Of a stretch of 64,000 bases of DNA, positions 60,671 to 64,000 are shown one piece after another. The stretch comes from Pontederia crassipes (Eukaryota; Streptophyta; Magnoliopsida; Commelinales; Pontederiaceae), in the NCBI GenBank assembly GCA_030549335.1, contig CM060189.1:52112917-52176916 (forward strand). The letters run 5' to 3'. The notes beneath the pieces are model-generated. The model was not told the DNA's origin. It searched no databases and was given only the letters and a program-made list of their open reading frames with translations. Position 1 is the stretch's first letter, and the number at the start of each line of letters is the position of its first letter. The position numbers and the translations under genes were made by a program.

Positions 60671-61212
60671 AATCATAAAAGACCATTGAGAGAGGAGAGA
60701 GAGATTTTGGATCCCATTTACATACTTTAATCTTGAATCCTTCTCCTCTTTCTTCATCTTCTTCTTCCTCCTCCTTGTTCTTCTTTTTCTCCTTTTTCAA
60801 ACCCTAGCCACCAAGAGATTTGGAGAAAAGAGGTGAACAATAGGAATATGGAGCTTTATACAGAGGAGATCATGAGGGGTTGACAAAAAGTTTAAATTAC
60901 CTTTAATGAAAAATCTGGGGTATTGCGTTAATGAATTAGCAAGTAGTGTGTATACAAAAAAATATGCAACTCAATAGAAGTACGGTCTAGTGCAACTCAA
61001 CGTTGCACAAACTTTTGTTAGAGTATATGTATATTTTTAGGTGGACACATGTATTAACACATGATTGACTGAGTATTTGAAGAAAAGAGGTATGAATAAA
61101 TCCTTATTTGATCTTAATAATTAAATTAAGATTATTAACACCAAACGATTTCAGGATTATCATCCGAATATGCCAATCATAATTGATTTGGAGTACGTGA
61201 ATTTTTAATTGC
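60671..61212. other. Gypsy LTR tail and AT-rich spacer
   Basis: The first ~230 bases look like the leader part of the gypsy LTR interrupted at 58941. The rest is unassigned AT-rich DNA. Confidence 0.4.
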
Positions 61213-61217
61213 TATAA

Positions 61218-63007
61218 TGATGTAGGAGAAATAAAATAATATTTTAGTATTTATTGTTATTATATTTATCTTTTTAGATTAGTTAGTATTGTTATCTTTT
61301 AAATTAGTTTAGATTTGATTGTAAAATGCCTATAAATAGGCATGAACTCTTTTATTATTGATAGTTCAATTATTATCCAATTATTTCATAAACCTGTGTG
61401 GTTTTATTTTTCGGTGGATTCCGAGCCTCGGTGGATTCCAAGATTATCAAGCTATTGATGTTGCTTGTAATCTCCTTCACTTTGCACCCGTTGCGTTAAG
61501 TGTTATGAGGAGATTTACCTCTTCGTTTTGGTACTCATCTTCTCCCCCATAATCCATTTATTATTATTGTTGTTTTATTTTTGTTATCATTTATAATTGA
61601 TTTATTCTTTATTTTTATTTTCTCCATTTTGTTATCTACAATTCATTATATCCTTATCATTCTTTTTCTCTCTATCCATGATTTGTTAGTTTTCTTTTTA
61701 TTTTATTTTGTTATTTTAACTAACAACATGAGGATAGAACCATCATCATTTAATGGTTATTTTCATGTTGATGATTTTTCACGCTGAATTTCTAAAGTTG
61801 ATCACTTTTTTTATTATTGTGATATTTTAAAATTTCAACAAGTCAAATTAATGATCAACAAATTTTCAAATAATAAGCGCTTTCGAGCTTATCATGAAAA
61901 ATCACCTATCCGAACATGACAAAAATTGAAGAAATTACATATCCAACACTTTTTGCCTTCATCGTATCATTATCTTATTTTTCATCAGTCAAGCAAGTCT
62001 CAACAAGATAAGCAAAATTTAATGTAAGAAGTTCAAATTCATTTTGAGAATATCAAGAATTCAATTGAGAAGCTTCAATAACGATTGGATAACATGATCA
62101 ATAAGGCTCCCCAAACTCCATCAGTCTCTATGCACTCTTGTGAAGATCAAGTATCTTTGAAAGTTATATATGCTCCAATCGAAGAATTACAAGAAACTAT
62201 TCAAGATATTAAAATCTATCTAAATACTAAAGACTTAGTCATTTTGGATTTTCTTTCGGAATCTGTGTATCAATTATCTTTGGAAGTTGTGTCTGTTCCA
62301 ATTGAAGAATTACAAGAAACTACTCAAGATATTAGAATCTATCCAAATATTGAAGAGTTGGTTATTTTGGATTTTCTTTCTAATGTAAAAGAAGATAAAT
62401 TTATTCAGGAGGTGATTGAAAAGTTGAAATTGAATTAATCAACTAACAAAAAAGATTTGCTTCAAATTATTTAAGTTAATATGAAATGCGTCAAAGTTTT
62501 TATCATCACCAAAGATTTTAAAATTTTTCAAATTGCATTTTCACGCCAAGTTTTGAGAATAATATATTTGTTAGTACGATATACTTAGCTTAAATGACTT
62601 TTTTGATGAGTTGAAAAAGAAGATTAGACCGTTGCAAGATAACAAGCGTGAAACTCCAAATTCAATTTTTTAGAGTTCGAGGTCGAACTCTTTTGAAGAA
62701 AGAGAGATTGATGTAAGAGAAATAAGATAATATTTTAGTAACTATTATTATTATATTTATCTTTTAAATTAGTTAGAATATATTAATTAGTATTATTATC
62801 TTTTAAATATTAATTAGAAATAATATTTGATAGTTTAATTATTATCCAATTATTTTATAAACTTATGTGATTTTATTATTCGAAGGACTCCGATCCTTGG
62901 TGGATTCTGAGATTATCAAGTTATTGATAATGCTTTGAACTATCAACTTCTTTCGAAATTTATTCAAAAATTATAATCTCCTTCAATTTACTATCCCCGC
63001 TGCGTCA
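61218..63007 (+). mobile_element. Small non-autonomous Ty3/gypsy-type LTR element
   Basis: The LTRs are 61218-61498 (281 bp) and 62709-63007 (299 bp), starting TGATGTARGAG and ending GCGTYA. The target duplication is TATAA (61213-61217 and 63008-63012). A TATA box TATAAATA at 61331-61338 and the purine tract GAAGAAAGAGAGA just before 62709 set the plus orientation. The interior is 1.2 kb. It has a degraded gypsy gag domain (about 61728-62080; MRIEPSSFNGYFHVDDFSR, then QVKLMINKF) and a separate open ORF. No pol is present. A primer site was not recognised. Confidence 0.85.
62085..62438 (+). CDS. 117-residue ORF with a duplicated motif in the small LTR element
   Basis: It sits downstream of the degraded gag and upstream of the 3' LTR. 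Residues 23-58 and 64-99 are two copies of one 36-residue motif, period 41. The shared core is PIEELQET.QDI.IY, and each copy ends with LVILDFLS. The second copy keeps the frame with mostly conservative changes. No known family is recognised, and no Cys/His knuckle or catalytic motif is seen. It may be a remnant of the gag C-terminus or an element-specific protein. Expression is unproven. Confidence 0.4.
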   Translation: MDNMINKAPQTPSVSMHSCEDQVSLKVIYAPIEELQETIQDIKIYLNTKDLVILDFLSESVYQLSLEVVSVPIEELQETTQDIRIYPNIEELVILDFLSNVKEDKFIQEVIEKLKLN

Positions 63008-63012
63008 TATAA

Positions 63013-63510
63013 GAAAAAAAATATTCAAACAACAAAATTTCCTCTGTCAAACTTGCATCGTAACAACAAGGGAATCTAAGCACCGTATGCACTTTTATGT
63101 GTACGCGGAATATTCTATAGAAATATCATTCATTCGTCGTATTGAGAAGTGTGACTCGAGCAACTCAAATTAATAGTGATTCGAATTTTTATTCACTCAT
63201 TTTGGACAAATTGCATCCATCCAAGATGTCGCCTTCGAAGTCCAAGACCTTAACAAAGTCACTCTTGTTAACTCTGATATAAATAATAATTATTTAAGCT
63301 TTGAGCCTAAAAAATAACGCAAAGTAGATAATGATTCAAATATCTTGCATGGCCAGAGATCCAACTTTCCGGATTGCTGAAATTGACATGAGTGTCAAAT
63401 TTTACAATGACATAAAGTTAAATTCCTTGAGGAATAACAATAAAGCGCTTCAGATTGTGGTTGGCACGTAGCGTTGATAGCTACTTTGCTTTTGCTCTGT
63501 TTCTCTGTCT
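63013..63510. other. 3' flank of the glucanase gene
   Basis: Probably holds the 3' UTR of the minus-strand glucanase. Nothing else is recognised. Confidence 0.4.
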
Positions 63511-64000
63511 TCAACCGGTTTTGTAGCTCTGCAACAAGTAAGCGAGGGAGCCGACGAGAGGCGCGTTGATGTACGTCGCCGGCTCAGAGCGGCTGTAGTC
63601 CGTTCGGTCGTCCGGGAAGGCGTCGTTCTGATCAGGGCCACCCCCGACAGCTCCGGTGAGGACGTTGGGGTTCGGAGCGCCGGACCAGTAGTACCGGAAA
63701 CCATCTTGGCAGCCGATGCGACCAGGGTGGGAGGCCAAGGAGGGCATCGAGGAGCCTCTGTGATGTATCCTCTGCGGGAACCTCGCCCCGAAGCCCACCA
63801 TGTAGGACATCCTCAGGGGGTTGTCTCCGAGTATGTAGTCCACCTGCATCTTGCAGTCTGATTAGGTGATCATGGAAAGCTTTGAAGCTGTTTTAAGTCA
63901 TGTAGCAGACATGATCGGAGAGATGTTTATCTGTAACCTGTTTCTTGGCGAGGGATCTTAGGACGTTTGCCTTAACCAGGAGGTTGCCGCAGGTGAAGGT
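63511..64000 (-). CDS. Endo-beta-1,4-glucanase (GH9), last two exons
   Basis: The last exon is 63843-63511 (110 codons, stop TGA at 63511) and the previous exon enters from beyond 64000 to 63938; the join is GCAG|GTG in phase 0. The text reads [20 protein letters not shown], then [19 protein letters not shown]. Active-site region 1 includes the conserved histidine in [11 protein letters not shown]. Region 2 is [20 protein letters not shown], followed by [11 protein letters not shown], with the Asp residues and the Glu of SEPA that act as base and acid in GH9 enzymes. It hydrolyses beta-1,4-glucan in the wall. The frame ends shortly after the catalytic region with no cellulose-binding module, as in class B plant enzymes. 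No defect is seen in the part present. Most of the gene lies outside the window. Confidence 0.95.

Larger units (their letters stand above)
50848..60900 (-). mobile_element. Gypsy-type LTR fragment hosting two later insertions
   Basis: The head TGTAACACCCCGAATTTCAC at 50848 matches the LTR class above. The LTR text runs to 53380, is interrupted by the copia 53381-58292, and resumes at 58298. There ATACAATCAATA|AACATTTAC becomes continuous once the copia and one target copy are ignored. It carries a GTCACGGTCGTG-type array at 58445-58650 and is interrupted again by the foldback element 58941-60660. It resumes at 60671 and fades near 60900 in a CT-rich, AAACCCTAG-containing leader-like part. 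The closing TTACA end was not found. Confidence 0.6.

Noticed and set aside
63241..63320. Possible gag-like text downstream of the glucanase
   Set aside because: Only a few suggestive residues with stops on both sides.

Overview
This is nuclear DNA of a flowering plant. It has GT-AG introns, TATA boxes, telo-box and TGGGCY promoter motifs, plant gene families, and dense nested retrotransposons. Three genes have GC-rich first or last exons against an AT-rich background, which fits a monocot, but the species cannot be fixed. I found no tRNA, rRNA, CRISPR array or prokaryote-type system.

Four host genes are visible. (1) A single-coding-exon seven-transmembrane protein of the plant Cand1-like family lies at 8904-10079 (+), with a spliced CT-rich 5' leader and two upstream ORFs. 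(2) An eight-exon, 753-codon KH-domain protein, FUBP-like, lies at 21133-28121 (-); every intron is GT-AG and the frame closes exactly. Its promoter has three TGGGCY motifs, a TATA box and telo-boxes. (3) The first two exons of a GH5 mannan endo-beta-mannosidase lie at 49710-50319 (-), cut off before the catalytic exons. (4) The last two exons of a GH9 endo-beta-1,4-glucanase lie at 63511-64000 (-), running off the window. Genes 3 and 4 are plant cell-wall hydrolases; nothing here ties any of the genes into one pathway.

The rest is mostly mobile DNA. 1-5.7 kb: old Ty3/gypsy remnants and a diverged direct repeat. 5.7-7.6 kb: microsatellites and unassigned DNA. 11.7-19.7 kb: a complete chromovirus, minus orientation, with 2.05-kb LTRs and a 5-bp target duplication. 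28.6-38.5 kb: a plus-strand Ty1/copia Sirevirus-like element that lost pol, with a CACTA element in its gag. 38.5-43.4 kb: a minus-strand copia with an unknown 2-kb insertion. 43.4-46.6 kb: a tandem array, a MITE-like element and a 135-bp minisatellite. 46.7-49.7 kb: a gypsy-type LTR next to the broken mannanase. 50.8-60.9 kb: a further gypsy-type LTR that hosts a gag-only copia (53381-58292) and a Mutator-like foldback element (58941-60660), which itself hosts a SINE. 61.2-63.0 kb: a compact non-autonomous LTR element with its own small ORF.

I see no convincing new host system. The most unusual structures are the foldback element with its palindromic GA/CG core and nested SINE, a 1.47-kb tandem duplication across the junction of two unrelated LTRs, CG-rich palindrome arrays recurring in several LTR families, and the small LTR element whose ORF holds a duplicated 36-residue motif.
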